Assembly (NCBI RefSeq): GCF_001982635.1
Contig: NZ_MKFI01000004.1
Location: 861,609 to 925,608 of the forward strand
Direction of reading: 5' to 3'
DNA length: 64,000 nt
Source of the DNA: Bradyrhizobium mercantei
GTDB taxonomy: Bacteria; Pseudomonadota; Alphaproteobacteria; Rhizobiales; Xanthobacteraceae
The stretch's first letter is position 1. Every line of letters begins with the position of its first letter. The notes under the pieces are model-generated. The model was given only the letters and a program-made list of their open reading frames with translations. It had not been told where the DNA came from and made no database searches. The position numbers and the translations under genes were made by a program. Of the stretch, positions 16,503 through 25,165 are shown piece by piece.

Positions 16503-17735
16503 CTAGATCACATAAAATCCGTGCGTGCCGTCGCGGCGGAGCTGGTCGACGAGGCCGTACTCCCAATCGAGATAGGCCTGCATCGCCTTCTCGGCGATAT
16601 CGGTGCCTTCATAGGGCCGCCGGTAGCGATGCGCGGGATCGGGCCTCGGCACGACGCGCGGCGGTCCGACGTCAAGCCGGCCGTCATAACCGCCGTCCAG
16701 CACATAAACCTCCCACGCCATCTGCGCGAGCCACGACGCCGTCATGTCGGCGCGGATGCTTTTGTCGTCGGTCAGCACGATGCGCGCGCCGCGCACCGGC
16801 GCGGCCATGTCGATCTCCTGCACCAGCTGGCCGCCGGCATAATGACGGAAGCCGGCGAGATGACCCGCCGCGTATTCCTCGGCATCGCGCACATCGAAGC
16901 GATAGAGCGTGCGGTGCGCGTCAGCTTGCAGCGCGGCGAGCTCGCTCATGCCGATGCGGCGGACGCCGGCGCGGTAGGCGACGTCGCGCGCATTGTCGGC
17001 GGCACCCGCGAACGGCCCGACGCCGCTGCGCTTGCCGGCGCCGTGCTCGAGATCGTGCTTCGCGAGCGTCCAGCCGATGGTGCCGTTGCGCAGCGCCCGC
17101 ACCTTGTTGGGCAGCCCGGCATTGATCAGCGACTGCGTGCCGATGATCGAGCGGGTGCGGCCGGCGCAGTTGACGATAATGGTGGTGTCCGGATCTGGCG
17201 CCGCGCTCCCCGCACGCAGCACCAGCTCCGCACCGGGCACGCTGACCGAGCCCGGAATGTTCATGGTGGCATATTCGTCGAAGCGGCGGACATCGAGGAT
17301 CGCGATGTTGGCCTTGGCCGAAATCAGTCCGGCGACCTCGTCGGCGCTCAGTGACGGCGTGTGCCTGCGCGCCTCGACCAGTTCGCCGAAGGCCTTGGCA
17401 TAGGAATTGACGTCCTCGAACACCTCGTAGCCGGCCGCCTTCCAGCCCTGCAAGCCGCCCGCGAGCACAGCAATGTTGCTGTAGCCCAATGCTCGTAGCT
17501 GGTCAGCTGCGGCAGCCACCAATCCCTCACCATTGTCGTAGAGCACGATCGGTACGTCCTTGCGCGGCAAGCGCAGCTCGGCTTCGAGCGCGATCCGGCC
17601 GGCCGCCATGTTGGCGGCAAACAGCGGATGGCCGGTGGCGAATTCCGCCTCGTGCCTGACGTCGAGCAGCGCGAGCTCCCGGCGCAGCAGAAGCGTTGCA
17701 CGGATGTTCTGGGGGGTGACGGACAAGACTGTCAT
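16503..17735 (-). CDS. Triple-domain rhodanese-like sulfurtransferase
   Basis: A 410-residue protein with three rhodanese domains (about residues 1-110, 125-235 and 255-365), each opening with LLDVRHEAEF-, ILDVRRFDEY- or RFDVRDAEEY-type strands. Only the middle domain keeps an active-site cysteine (NCAGRTRS); the first has YDNGEG and the third TDDKSI, with Asp at the equivalent position. The middle domain should therefore be the sulfur carrier and the outer two structural or regulatory. The start at 17735 (MTVLSVTP) fits the family; an extension to 17831 is less likely. It is divergent from glgC. Confidence 0.88.
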   Translation of the reverse strand: MTVLSVTPQNIRATLLLRRELALLDVRHEAEFATGHPLFAANMAAGRIALEAELRLPRKDVPIVLYDNGEGLVAAAADQLRALGYSNIAVLAGGLQGWKAAGYEVFEDVNSYAKAFGELVEARRHTPSLSADEVAGLISAKANIAILDVRRFDEYATMNIPGSVSVPGAELVLRAGSAAPDPDTTIIVNCAGRTRSIIGTQSLINAGLPNKVRALRNGTIGWTLAKHDLEHGAGKRSGVGPFAGAADNARDVAYRAGVRRIGMSELAALQADAHRTLYRFDVRDAEEYAAGHLAGFRHYAGGQLVQEIDMAAPVRGARIVLTDDKSIRADMTASWLAQMAWEVYVLDGGYDGRLDVGPPRVVPRPDPAHRYRRPYEGTDIAEKAMQAYLDWEYGLVDQLRRDGTHGFYVI

Positions 17736-17982
17736 GGAATGCTGGCCTGAGCAGGAAAACGGGCTGGCCTGCTCTAGGCCGAAATCGCGTGCCGTCAATA
17801 GGTTTAACCAGCCTGCAACCCCGATCTTCATGAGCCGGAGTCCGGGGAACGAAAGCCTGCTATCCCGCTTTGCTCAACCGGGACGCTCTTGCTACGTTCC
17901 CAATCGGCCCCGTTGGCGCCCGATCAGGCCTTCCGGACAAGAGAAGGTAGCGGGGCCAGCCTGAAGTTCTGGGAGGATGACC

Positions 17983-19245
17983 ATGAGACCCGTCGGAAAT
18001 GAACCATTGTCGCGTCACGCTCTCGCTTTCGTGCTGGCCGGCGGACGCGGCAGCAGACTTCAGGAGCTCACCGACAGGCGCGCCAAGCCGGCGGTGTATT
18101 TCGGCGGCAAGTCCCGCATCATCGATTTCGCACTCTCCAACGCGGTGAATTCGGGCATCCGCCGCATCGCGGTGGCGACCCAGTACAAGGCGCACAGCCT
18201 GATCCGGCACCTGCAAGGCGGCTGGAACTTCTTCCGCCCGGAACGAAACGAGAGTTTCGACATCTTGCCCGCAAGCCAGCGCGTCTCGGAGACGATGTGG
18301 TATGTCGGCACGGCCGACGCGGTCTACCAGAACATCGACATCCTCGAGGCGCACGGCACCAAGTACATCCTGGTGCTGGCCGGCGACCATGTCTACAAGA
18401 TGGACTATGAGATCATGTTGAAGCAGCATGTCGAGAGCGGAGCCGACGTCACGGTCGGCTGCCTCGAGATGCCGCGCTTGGAATCCAGCGGCTTCGGCAT
18501 CATGCATATCGACGAGACCGGCGTGATCCAGTCCTTCCTGGAGAAGCCCGCCGATCCGCCGCCGATGCCCGGCAAGCCCGACAAGTCGCTGGCCAGCATG
18601 GGCATTTATGTCTTCAATTCGGAATTCCTGTTCGACGAATTGCGCCGCGATGCCGCCGACCCGAACTCGGCCCACGATTTCGGCAAGGACATCATTCCCT
18701 ATATCGTCAAGCACGGCCGGGCGATCGCGCATCAGTTCAACGATTCCTGCGTCCGCTCCGGCGATGATCCCCGCTCCTACTGGCGCGATGCCGGCACCGT
18801 CGATGCCTATTGGGGTGCCAACATCGATCTCACCGACGTGGTGCCCGAGCTCGATCTCTACGATCGATCATGGCCGATCTGGACCTACGCCGAGATCACG
18901 CCGCCCGCCAAGTTCGTCCACGACGAGGACGGACGGCGCGGCCAGGCGGTGACCTCGCTGGTGTCCGGCGCTTGCATCATCTCGGGCGCGTCGCTGCGCC
19001 GCTCGCTCCTGTTCACCGGCGTGCACGTCAATTCCTACGCCAATGTCGAGAACGCGGTGATCATGCCCTATGTCAATGTCGGCCGCGGCGCGCGGCTCAG
19101 GAACGTGGTGATCGATCGCGGCGTGCGGATTCCGGAAGGCCTCGTGGTCGGCGAGGATCCGGAGTTCGACGGCAAGCGCTTCCGCACCACCGAGAACGGC
19201 ATCACGCTGATCACGCAGTCGATGATCGACAGGCTTCCGACATGA
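17983..19245 (+). CDS. glgC: Glucose-1-phosphate adenylyltransferase (ADP-glucose pyrophosphorylase)
   Basis: Makes ADP-glucose from glucose-1-phosphate and ATP, the committed step of glycogen synthesis. The 420-residue protein has the nucleotide-binding start FVLAGGRGSRLQELTDRRAKPAVYFGGK, the allosteric-type region further on, and a C-terminal left-handed beta-helix. ATG 17983 was preferred over the ATG at 17977 because the GGGAGG ribosome site abuts the latter and is correctly spaced from the former. It overlaps glgA by ATGA, so the two are coupled. No branching enzyme or phosphorylase gene lies nearby. Confidence 0.96.
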   Translation: MRPVGNEPLSRHALAFVLAGGRGSRLQELTDRRAKPAVYFGGKSRIIDFALSNAVNSGIRRIAVATQYKAHSLIRHLQGGWNFFRPERNESFDILPASQRVSETMWYVGTADAVYQNIDILEAHGTKYILVLAGDHVYKMDYEIMLKQHVESGADVTVGCLEMPRLESSGFGIMHIDETGVIQSFLEKPADPPPMPGKPDKSLASMGIYVFNSEFLFDELRRDAADPNSAHDFGKDIIPYIVKHGRAIAHQFNDSCVRSGDDPRSYWRDAGTVDAYWGANIDLTDVVPELDLYDRSWPIWTYAEITPPAKFVHDEDGRRGQAVTSLVSGACIISGASLRRSLLFTGVHVNSYANVENAVIMPYVNVGRGARLRNVVIDRGVRIPEGLVVGEDPEFDGKRFRTTENGITLITQSMIDRLPT

Positions 19246-20693
19246 CGCAGCTGCGCGTCCTCGCGGTCGCCTCGGAAGTCTACCCGATCGTCAAGACCGG
19301 CGGCCTCGCCGACGTGGTTGGCGCGTTGCCGGCGGCGCTGAAGCAGCACGATGTCGCGACGCGGACGCTGGTGCCCGGCTATCCCGCGGTGCTCAACGCG
19401 CTGGCTTCGGCGGAGACGCTGCTGCACTGGGACGAATTCTATGGCGGGCCGGTCCGCGTGCTCGGCGGCGCGCATGACGGCCTCGACCTGCTCGCACTCG
19501 ACGCGCCGCATCTCTACGCGCGTCCCGGCAATCCCTATGTCGGTCCCGACGGACGCGACTGGCCCGACAACGGCATCCGCTTTGCGGCGCTGTCGCGGAT
19601 GGCGGCCGAAATCGGCCGCGGTGCGATCGGCTCCTTCGTTCCCGACATCGTGCATGCGCATGACTGGCAGGCCGGCCTGGTGCCGGCCTATCTGCATTAT
19701 GGCGGACAGCCGCGGCCGGGCACGGTGATGACCGTGCACAACCTCGCCTATCAGGGGCAATTCTCGCCGGACATGCTCGCGACGTTCGACCTGCCGGGCG
19801 AGGCCTACTCGCTCCACGGCGTCGAATATTACGGCACCATCAGCCTGTTGAAGGCCGGCCTGCAATTCGCTGACCGCATCACCACGGTGTCGCCGACCTA
19901 TGCGCAGGAGATCCAGAGCGACGAAGGCGGCATGGGGCTCGGCGGCCTGCTGCGCGAGCGTTCCGATGTGCTGAGCGGCATCCTCAACGGCATCGACATC
20001 GACGTGTGGAATCCGGCCACCGATCCCGACATCGCCGCGCGCTTCAGCGCCGGGCAGATGGCGGAGCGCGCCGCCAACAAGGCGGCGTTGCAGCGGCGCT
20101 TCGGGCTCGATCCGGCGCCGGACGCGATGCTGCTCGGCGTCATCAGCCGGCTGTCATGGCAGAAGGGGCTCGACCTGCTGCTCGACAACATTCCGACACT
20201 GCTCGGCGAAGGCATCCAACTGGCGCTGCTCGGCAGCGGCGATCGCGATCTGCAGGATCGGTACGCCGCGCTGGCGCACGACAATCCCGGACGGATCGCG
20301 GTCGTGATCGGCTATGACGAGGCGCTGGCGCATCTGATCCAGGCCGGCTCCGACGCGCTCGCCGTGCCGTCGCGCTTCGAGCCGTGCGGCCTGACCCAGC
20401 TCTGCGCGCTGCGTTACGGCGCGGTCCCTGTTGTCGCCAATGTCGGCGGACTTGCCGACACCGTGCTGGGCTTCGACGAAGCCGCGGTCACCGGCAGTGC
20501 CGCAACCGGCGTCAAGTTCGCCCCCGTGACCTCGGACGCGCTGGCGCACGGCTTGCGTACGGCGAACCTGCTGTTCAACGACAAGGTGACCTGGCGCCGC
20601 CTGCAGCAGGCCGGCATGGCCACCGACGTCTCCTGGCACAATCGCGCCGGCCGCTACGCCGCGCTCTACCGCGAGCTCGCGGCGGCCCGTTAG
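19242..20693 (+). CDS. glgA: Glycogen synthase (ADP-glucose type)
   Basis: Extends alpha-1,4-glucan chains from ADP-glucose. At 483 residues this GT5 family protein starts with LRVLAVASEVYPIVKTGGLADVVGALP, where KTGGLADV is the ADP-glucose-binding motif. The C-terminal Rossmann half has GVISRLSWQKGLDLLLDNIP and PSRFEPCGLTQLCALRYG, the latter being the second nucleotide-sugar motif. The start overlaps the glgC stop. The open frame extends further upstream inside glgC, but the coupled ATG is clearly right. Confidence 0.96.
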   Translation: MTQLRVLAVASEVYPIVKTGGLADVVGALPAALKQHDVATRTLVPGYPAVLNALASAETLLHWDEFYGGPVRVLGGAHDGLDLLALDAPHLYARPGNPYVGPDGRDWPDNGIRFAALSRMAAEIGRGAIGSFVPDIVHAHDWQAGLVPAYLHYGGQPRPGTVMTVHNLAYQGQFSPDMLATFDLPGEAYSLHGVEYYGTISLLKAGLQFADRITTVSPTYAQEIQSDEGGMGLGGLLRERSDVLSGILNGIDIDVWNPATDPDIAARFSAGQMAERAANKAALQRRFGLDPAPDAMLLGVISRLSWQKGLDLLLDNIPTLLGEGIQLALLGSGDRDLQDRYAALAHDNPGRIAVVIGYDEALAHLIQAGSDALAVPSRFEPCGLTQLCALRYGAVPVVANVGGLADTVLGFDEAAVTGSAATGVKFAPVTSDALAHGLRTANLLFNDKVTWRRLQQAGMATDVSWHNRAGRYAALYRELAAAR

Positions 20694-20703
20694 CAAAGCG
20701 CCA

Positions 20704-21021
20704 TCAGTTCAGGAGATCGCAGGACGCGATGCGATTGATGTCGGCGAGGCGTCGGTCCGGATTCCCCTTGAAATCAAGGCTTGCGACGAGATCGAGCAGC
20801 CGGCCATAGGCGCGGTCGGCGACCGCAACGGGCAACGGCTCCTCGTCGAAGGCCTCGATGTAATTGCCGACGAGACCGCTCAGCAGCCGGCACATCGCCC
20901 GTTGCTCGGGGTCGTGCCTGCTCAAGGTCTCGAGTTTTTCCTGGAGGGTCCGGTAGGTTCGCAAGCCGTGCGGCTGTTGCGAAAGCCAACCGTGCAGATC
21001 GGAATTATTCAGATCACTCAT
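20704..21021 (-). CDS. Small protein of unknown function, 105 aa
   Basis: A 105-residue acidic, helical protein (MSDLNNSDLHGWLSQQ at the start). It has no signal peptide or membrane segment and one Cys near the C-terminus (ASCDLLN). It is convergent with glgA, with 10 bp between the stops. I do not recognise the family. Codon use is like its neighbours and the frame is intact, so it is probably real. Confidence 0.6.
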   Translation of the reverse strand: MSDLNNSDLHGWLSQQPHGLRTYRTLQEKLETLSRHDPEQRAMCRLLSGLVGNYIEAFDEEPLPVAVADRAYGRLLDLVASLDFKGNPDRRLADINRIASCDLLN

Positions 21022-21172
21022 ATCAGCCTCTTCAAGCAGGAGAAGAAGCTACCGGCTTATACAGCCGATCATGGTTCCGCGCCATGACGATTTTTGCATG
21101 CATCCCCTGCCCGGCCGCGCAGGCCGTGTCACCGGAATGGCACGCGGTATGGCTAAAGTGCGGTGGTTTTGA

Positions 21173-22303
21173 TCAGAGGCGCGCGAGCGCCGGCAGAATC
21201 CTGTAGCGCGCGATCTCGTGCGGATAGTCGCCGCGATTGGCGAGCAGCACGATGCCGAGCCTGCGCGCCGGCACCAGGCCGACATAGGCCGAGGCATTGT
21301 TAAGACCGCCGGGCTTGTCAATCACGGTGACGCCGTCGAGCCGCACATGCTCCCACGCCATCGCCTGGCCGAATTTCGCATCGACACGAAAACTCTCGCG
21401 CTCGGTCATCTGCAGCGCCGCGCGCAATTCGGGATCGATCACCGCGCCGTCGAGACAGGCGCGCAGCAAGATGCCGAGATCGCGCGCCGACGAGAACATC
21501 TGCCCGGTGCCCGGGAAGTCGTAATAGCTCTGCTGATTGCCGATTGGGCCGATCGGCGTGCCGTCATGGGAATAACCCTGCACCATGCGCCGCATGATCT
21601 CCGGCGTCATCGCCGCGCGATTGTCCTCGCCGCGATCCGGAACGAAGGTCGATGTCATGCCGAGCGGCTTGAGGATACGGCTCTCGATCAAATTCGCGAT
21701 CGGCGTGCGATAGCGCTGCTCCAGCACCAGCTGCAGCAGAACATAGCCGGCGTGGCTGTAGATGCGCTGCCTGCCGGGCTGCTCTCCTGCCGCGGGCGTC
21801 CACGCATTGAGCATCGCGACGAACTGGTCCCGGCTGAAGCTCTCGTTGGGCCATGGCGGATGATCGGTCGGCAGCAGCAGCCCTGATGTATGGTTGACGA
21901 GCTCGCCGACGGTGACGCGGCTGATATAGTCGCCATGCAGTTCGGGCAGATATTTGCTGACGGGATCGTCCAACCGCAATTCGCCGCGCTGCGTGCCGAG
22001 CGCGACCAGCGTCGCCTCGAACAGCTTGCGCAGCGAGGCGAGGTTGAACAGGGTGTCGGAGGTGACCGGCTGCTTCCTCGCGGTGTCGGCGAAACCGTAG
22101 TTGAAGAAGGCGACCTGGCCGCCGGCATAGACCGCCGCAGCGAGGCCGCCCGGATCGGCCGCAGTCGCGGTCGGTGCCAGTTCCGCGGTGACGATGTCCC
22201 TGATCTGCGCATCCATGTCGGAATCCGCGCGCGCCGCCGCAAGCGCGCTAATAGCGACGGCGAGCAGGACGGCCGCGATGCGGACGGTGAACCATTGCGT
22301 CAT
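21173..22303 (-). CDS. Secreted serine hydrolase, class C beta-lactamase/esterase family
   Basis: A 376-residue exported protein (signal peptide MTQWFTVRIAAVLLAVAISA, cleavage near ARA). The SxxK motif is S90-L-R-K93, the second motif is Y182-S-H184 (IYSHAGYVLLQ), and the third is KPGGLNNASAYVG near residue 340. The Asn of the usual YxN is His. The opening region (AAAVYAGGQVAFFNYGFADTARKQPV) is close to AmpC-like proteins. It could cleave D-amino acid peptides or esters; antibiotic hydrolysis is not implied. The start at 22303 places the signal peptide at the N-terminus; ATGs at 22357 and 22354 are alternatives. Confidence 0.82.
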   Translation of the reverse strand: MTQWFTVRIAAVLLAVAISALAAARADSDMDAQIRDIVTAELAPTATAADPGGLAAAVYAGGQVAFFNYGFADTARKQPVTSDTLFNLASLRKLFEATLVALGTQRGELRLDDPVSKYLPELHGDYISRVTVGELVNHTSGLLLPTDHPPWPNESFSRDQFVAMLNAWTPAAGEQPGRQRIYSHAGYVLLQLVLEQRYRTPIANLIESRILKPLGMTSTFVPDRGEDNRAAMTPEIMRRMVQGYSHDGTPIGPIGNQQSYYDFPGTGQMFSSARDLGILLRACLDGAVIDPELRAALQMTERESFRVDAKFGQAMAWEHVRLDGVTVIDKPGGLNNASAYVGLVPARRLGIVLLANRGDYPHEIARYRILPALARL

Positions 22304-22822
22304 CAAGAGCGAAATCGAATCGGTGTTGCGATGCGGGCGGACCCGTTCAGCCATCACGAGATGGCGACATCGCGATCCTAGCGATGGAACCTAAGCTTCC
22401 GAATTCACGATTGCGCGCATTCCACCGTTACCGGCCATGGCCGGGAAGGGGCGGCCCGATCGCGCTTCCGGGGTTCACTGCCGGAAATCGCGATCGCGAC
22501 CGCCCTCCCACTCCAGCCACGGTGCGGGAACTGCAATCACACAAAAAAACGGAACATCTGAAAATGGCAGGAAAGTGCTTCGACGGGAAAGGCAAGGCCA
22601 ACACTTGCCGGGCCGGCAGCCGATATGTCTGACTTCGTCACATTCCGCTCCCAACCCGGGGACGGTTTCCCAATAGCAACAATTCGTCAATCGAAGGTTG
22701 CATAGGCCGATCTGATTCGAGTTACAAGACACTGTGCGCTGCGACGTATTGTCCGGTTCCAGATCCCGGTCGCGCGCGGTCCCCGGTTAAGCATGGCTTA
22801 ACCATCGGTCGCCCGACGGCGA
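22304..22822. other. 519-bp gene-poor stretch with a CtrA-like site
   Basis: No convincing gene on either strand. A 22-codon frame at 22564-22632 (MAGKCFDGKGKANTC...) is too short to support. The notable signal is at 22787-22802, where TTAA-N7-TTAAC occurs inside a near-symmetric GGTTAAGCATGGCTTAACC. This matches the CtrA full-site consensus, but equally gives an 8-bp stem with a 3-bp loop just past the DUF417 gene end. Confidence 0.45.
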
Positions 22823-23311
22823 CTATGCCGCGCGCGAGCGGACAATCGATCGCGGCAACGATGCCAGCAGCAGCACGGTACAGACGCAGAGCAGCACAAT
22901 GTCCTTGAACAGGAACTCGCCGGCCAGGTTCCAGGCCATCGGGTCGGTCGACAGGCTCCATTTGACCACGCCGGGCGTCGTGAAGAAGAACGACCACGTG
23001 ATAGCGAAAGTGATCACCCCCATCAGCGCGCCGAGCACGGAGAGGATCGGGCTGAACGCCCCGGCGGCGAGCAGCACCGCGATGCCAAGCTCGACAACGC
23101 CGAGCACATACGCCTCGCCGCGGAGGCCGAACACCGACAACCATGAGACGAACGGACTGTTGCTGATGAACTGCACGATGCCTTGCGCCGATTGCAGCGT
23201 GAACTTCTGCATGCCGAACGACACGAAGATCACCACCATGACCCAGCGCAGGATCGCCAGCGGACGATAAGACCCCTCGCCTTGTTCGGCGATGTTGAAT
23301 GACAGATTCAT
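22823..23311 (-). CDS. DUF417 (YkgB/RclC-like) inner-membrane protein
   Basis: A 162-residue protein with four hydrophobic segments (LRWVMVVIFVSFGMQKF, YVLGVVELGIAVLLAAG, LGALMGVITFAITWSFFFTTP and IVLLCVCTVLLLA). The sequence FVSFGMQKFT with ISNSPFVSWL fits DUF417, the DoxX-related family that includes E. coli RclC of the reactive-chlorine response. The start at 23311 (MNLSFNIAEQ) was preferred to 23383. It is monocistronic, and no RclA or RclB partner is nearby, so a role in oxidant defence is only suggested by family. Confidence 0.8.
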   Translation of the reverse strand: MNLSFNIAEQGEGSYRPLAILRWVMVVIFVSFGMQKFTLQSAQGIVQFISNSPFVSWLSVFGLRGEAYVLGVVELGIAVLLAAGAFSPILSVLGALMGVITFAITWSFFFTTPGVVKWSLSTDPMAWNLAGEFLFKDIVLLCVCTVLLLASLPRSIVRSRAA

Positions 23312-23519
23312 GCGGATGTTTCTTCCCTTGCTGCGCGCCACCACGGCCGCTATTGCGGCGTTCCCGGCAGGACTACGCAGCACGCCGCACGCCTGTTACG
23401 CGCGGGACGCGGTCACAGCCTTCACAAGGATGTGCGGGTGACGTGATCAGCTAGGGCGTGGACCCATTAACGCGCAGCCAGCCAACGACCGGATCGACGA
23501 TAGCTGGACGAAGGCGAGT

Positions 23520-24167
23520 TTATGCGGCGTCGGGTGCGTCTCGCACGGTGCGTACCGCATCAAGGAATGCGGAGATCCTCGCCGGATCCTTGACGCCAGG
23601 CTCACTCTCAAGGCTCGACGAGACATCAATCATCCGTGCACCGGTAATAGCGATCGCGTCGGCCACATTGGTCTGATCAAGTCCACCCCCAAGGGTCCAA
23701 GGCGAAGGATGTGTGACCCCTCGGAGCATTTCCCAGTCGCAGCACGACGCGGAGGCTCCTGTGGAAGCTACGCCTTCAGGCGGCTTCAACTCGTAGAGGA
23801 TACGGTCGGCCACGCCCTGCCACCGTGTGGCCGCGCGCAGGTCTTTTGCAGTTCGGACCGGCACGACGCCCCAAACAGCTTTTCCGGCAATTCCTGATGG
23901 TCGATCAATTCCGTTGAATTGCAAGATGTGCAATCGCGCAGCACTGATTGCTGCCATGAAAAAAATGCTGTCCTGCTCGAAGAAGACGCCGACCTTGCGG
24001 ACATGGCGGGGGACGCGCGCGGCCAATTCCGCAGCCTGCTCCAGGGTGACGCGGCCGGTAAGGCGCTTTCGGGAAAATACGAACCCAACGTGACTTGCGC
24101 CGCCCTTCACCGCAGCGTCAACCGCCTCCGGTGTGGTCAGCCCGCAAATTTTGACTTTGACCTTCAT
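23520..24167 (-). CDS. TrpF-like (phosphoribosylanthranilate isomerase family) protein, divergent
   Basis: A 215-residue TIM-barrel protein of the TrpF family. The N-terminal KVKICGLT keeps the catalytic Cys (residue 8), and the C-terminal phosphate site DVSSSLESEPGVKDPARI is present. However, the catalytic Asp of the LLFDA-type strand is Glu (RILYELKPPEG), the usual GG-x-G-xx-FDW reads STGASASCCDW, and LQLHG reads LQFNG. No trpA or trpB gene is adjacent, whereas trpF normally neighbours trpBA in rhizobia. It is therefore probably an orphan paralogue with altered or lost activity. Its GC content looks lower than that of flanking genes. The start at 24167 gives the canonical N-terminus. Confidence 0.75.
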   Translation of the reverse strand: MKVKVKICGLTTPEAVDAAVKGGASHVGFVFSRKRLTGRVTLEQAAELAARVPRHVRKVGVFFEQDSIFFMAAISAARLHILQFNGIDRPSGIAGKAVWGVVPVRTAKDLRAATRWQGVADRILYELKPPEGVASTGASASCCDWEMLRGVTHPSPWTLGGGLDQTNVADAIAITGARMIDVSSSLESEPGVKDPARISAFLDAVRTVRDAPDAA

Positions 24168-24278
24168 TGGCGAACGCCTAAGCAGCATCCGAAGTTCCGT
24201 GTGTCCTGCCACCCTGGCGGTTCACATGACCACCCTGATGTCACATCCTGCAGCAGTGACGCCGTTGCGGCGGCACGC

Positions 24279-24914
24279 TCAGGCGCGCTGGCGCAGCGGC
24301 CGCGCGGCATCCTTGGCCGGCACCGGCATGGTGAAGCCGTACAGGAACAGGTCCACCACCATGTCGGCGAACTCGCCAGGATCGATCCCGCCCTTCGGAT
24401 CGTACCAAGTATGGCTGAAGTTCAGGATGCCGAACAGCATCATGCTGTAGATCTTCTTGGTGCGCTTGACGATCTTGCCTTCCTTGTCGAGCTTGACCAG
24501 AAGATCGGCGATCATGTCGACCAGCTGGCGCTCCAGCGCCTTGATCGCATCCTGCTCGGTCTCGCCGAGGAACGAGAGGTCGTTGAGGATCACGCGCTGC
24601 TCGTCGCTGGAGCGGGCGTTGAGGGCGACGATGGCCTGGATCGCGGCGCGGAACTGCTCCAGCGTCGCCGCCTTGCCGGCCATCGCGGTCTCGACATCGG
24701 CGATCATCTCGCGGATATGCGCATCGAGGATCGCGAACAGGATCGCTTCCTTCGAGTCGAAATAGTGATACAGCGCGCCGCGCGACAGCTTGCAGGCATC
24801 CGCAAGGTCGGCGATCGAGGCACGCATATAGCCCTGCCGCGCGAACAGGCCGCAGGCGGTGGTGAGAATGCCCCGCTGGATCTCGTCGTAATTTTCCGAG
24901 CGCGTCCGCGCCAT
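24279..24914 (-). CDS. TetR-family transcriptional regulator
   Basis: A 211-residue regulator with an N-terminal TetR helix-turn-helix (residues about 10-56: ILTTACGLFARQGYMRASIADLADACKLSRGALYHYF-type) and a helical ligand domain resembling regulators of acyl-CoA metabolism. It is divergent from the flavoprotein/LIV operon, and a TetR-like palindrome (25076-25085) lies in the 251-bp gap. Similar palindromes at 39604-39638 and 42957-42984 precede the other operons of the island, so it is the likely local repressor, probably released by a pathway acyl-CoA. The regulator-to-site link is inferred. Confidence 0.9.
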   Translation of the reverse strand: MARTRSENYDEIQRGILTTACGLFARQGYMRASIADLADACKLSRGALYHYFDSKEAILFAILDAHIREMIADVETAMAGKAATLEQFRAAIQAIVALNARSSDEQRVILNDLSFLGETEQDAIKALERQLVDMIADLLVKLDKEGKIVKRTKKIYSMMLFGILNFSHTWYDPKGGIDPGEFADMVVDLFLYGFTMPVPAKDAARPLRQRA

Positions 24915-25064
24915 GCCAGTCTCTCTCGTGCACCATGGGCGCCGCCGGAATCGGGCGGCCGCCGTCTCTCTATACTACCGCCGCTCGGCGCTCTCCTCCC
25001 CTTTGCGGGCACCATCCACCAGAACTGTTCGATCGCTCACCACGACGCGCGACCTGCGTCAAAA

Positions 25065-25094
25065 AATAATTTGAACGACCGGTCGGATTATATT
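25065..25094. promoter_or_regulatory. TetR-type operator candidate, site A
   Basis: The perfect 10-bp palindrome CGACCGGTCG (25076-25085) lies within GAACGACCGGTCGG and is flanked by AT-rich bases (AATAATTT, ATTATATTAG). It is 80 bp before the flavoprotein start. The 14-bp core matches site B at 13 of 14 positions. Confidence 0.75.
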
Positions 25095-25165
25095 AGACTG
25101 CCCTGCATCAAGCAAGTGGATTGCGCACGCCGGGACCAACCCGGCGGCATCGAGGGAGATTGCGC

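Noticed and set aside
21138..21154. Possible sigma-54 promoter (TGGCACG...)
   Set aside because: The GG-to-GC spacing is 11 instead of 10, and reading in that direction there is only sequence antisense to the serine-hydrolase gene.
22564..22632. 22-codon frame MAGKCFDGKGKANTC...
   Set aside because: Too short, without homology cues or a convincing ribosome site. It could be real, but nothing supports it beyond an open frame.
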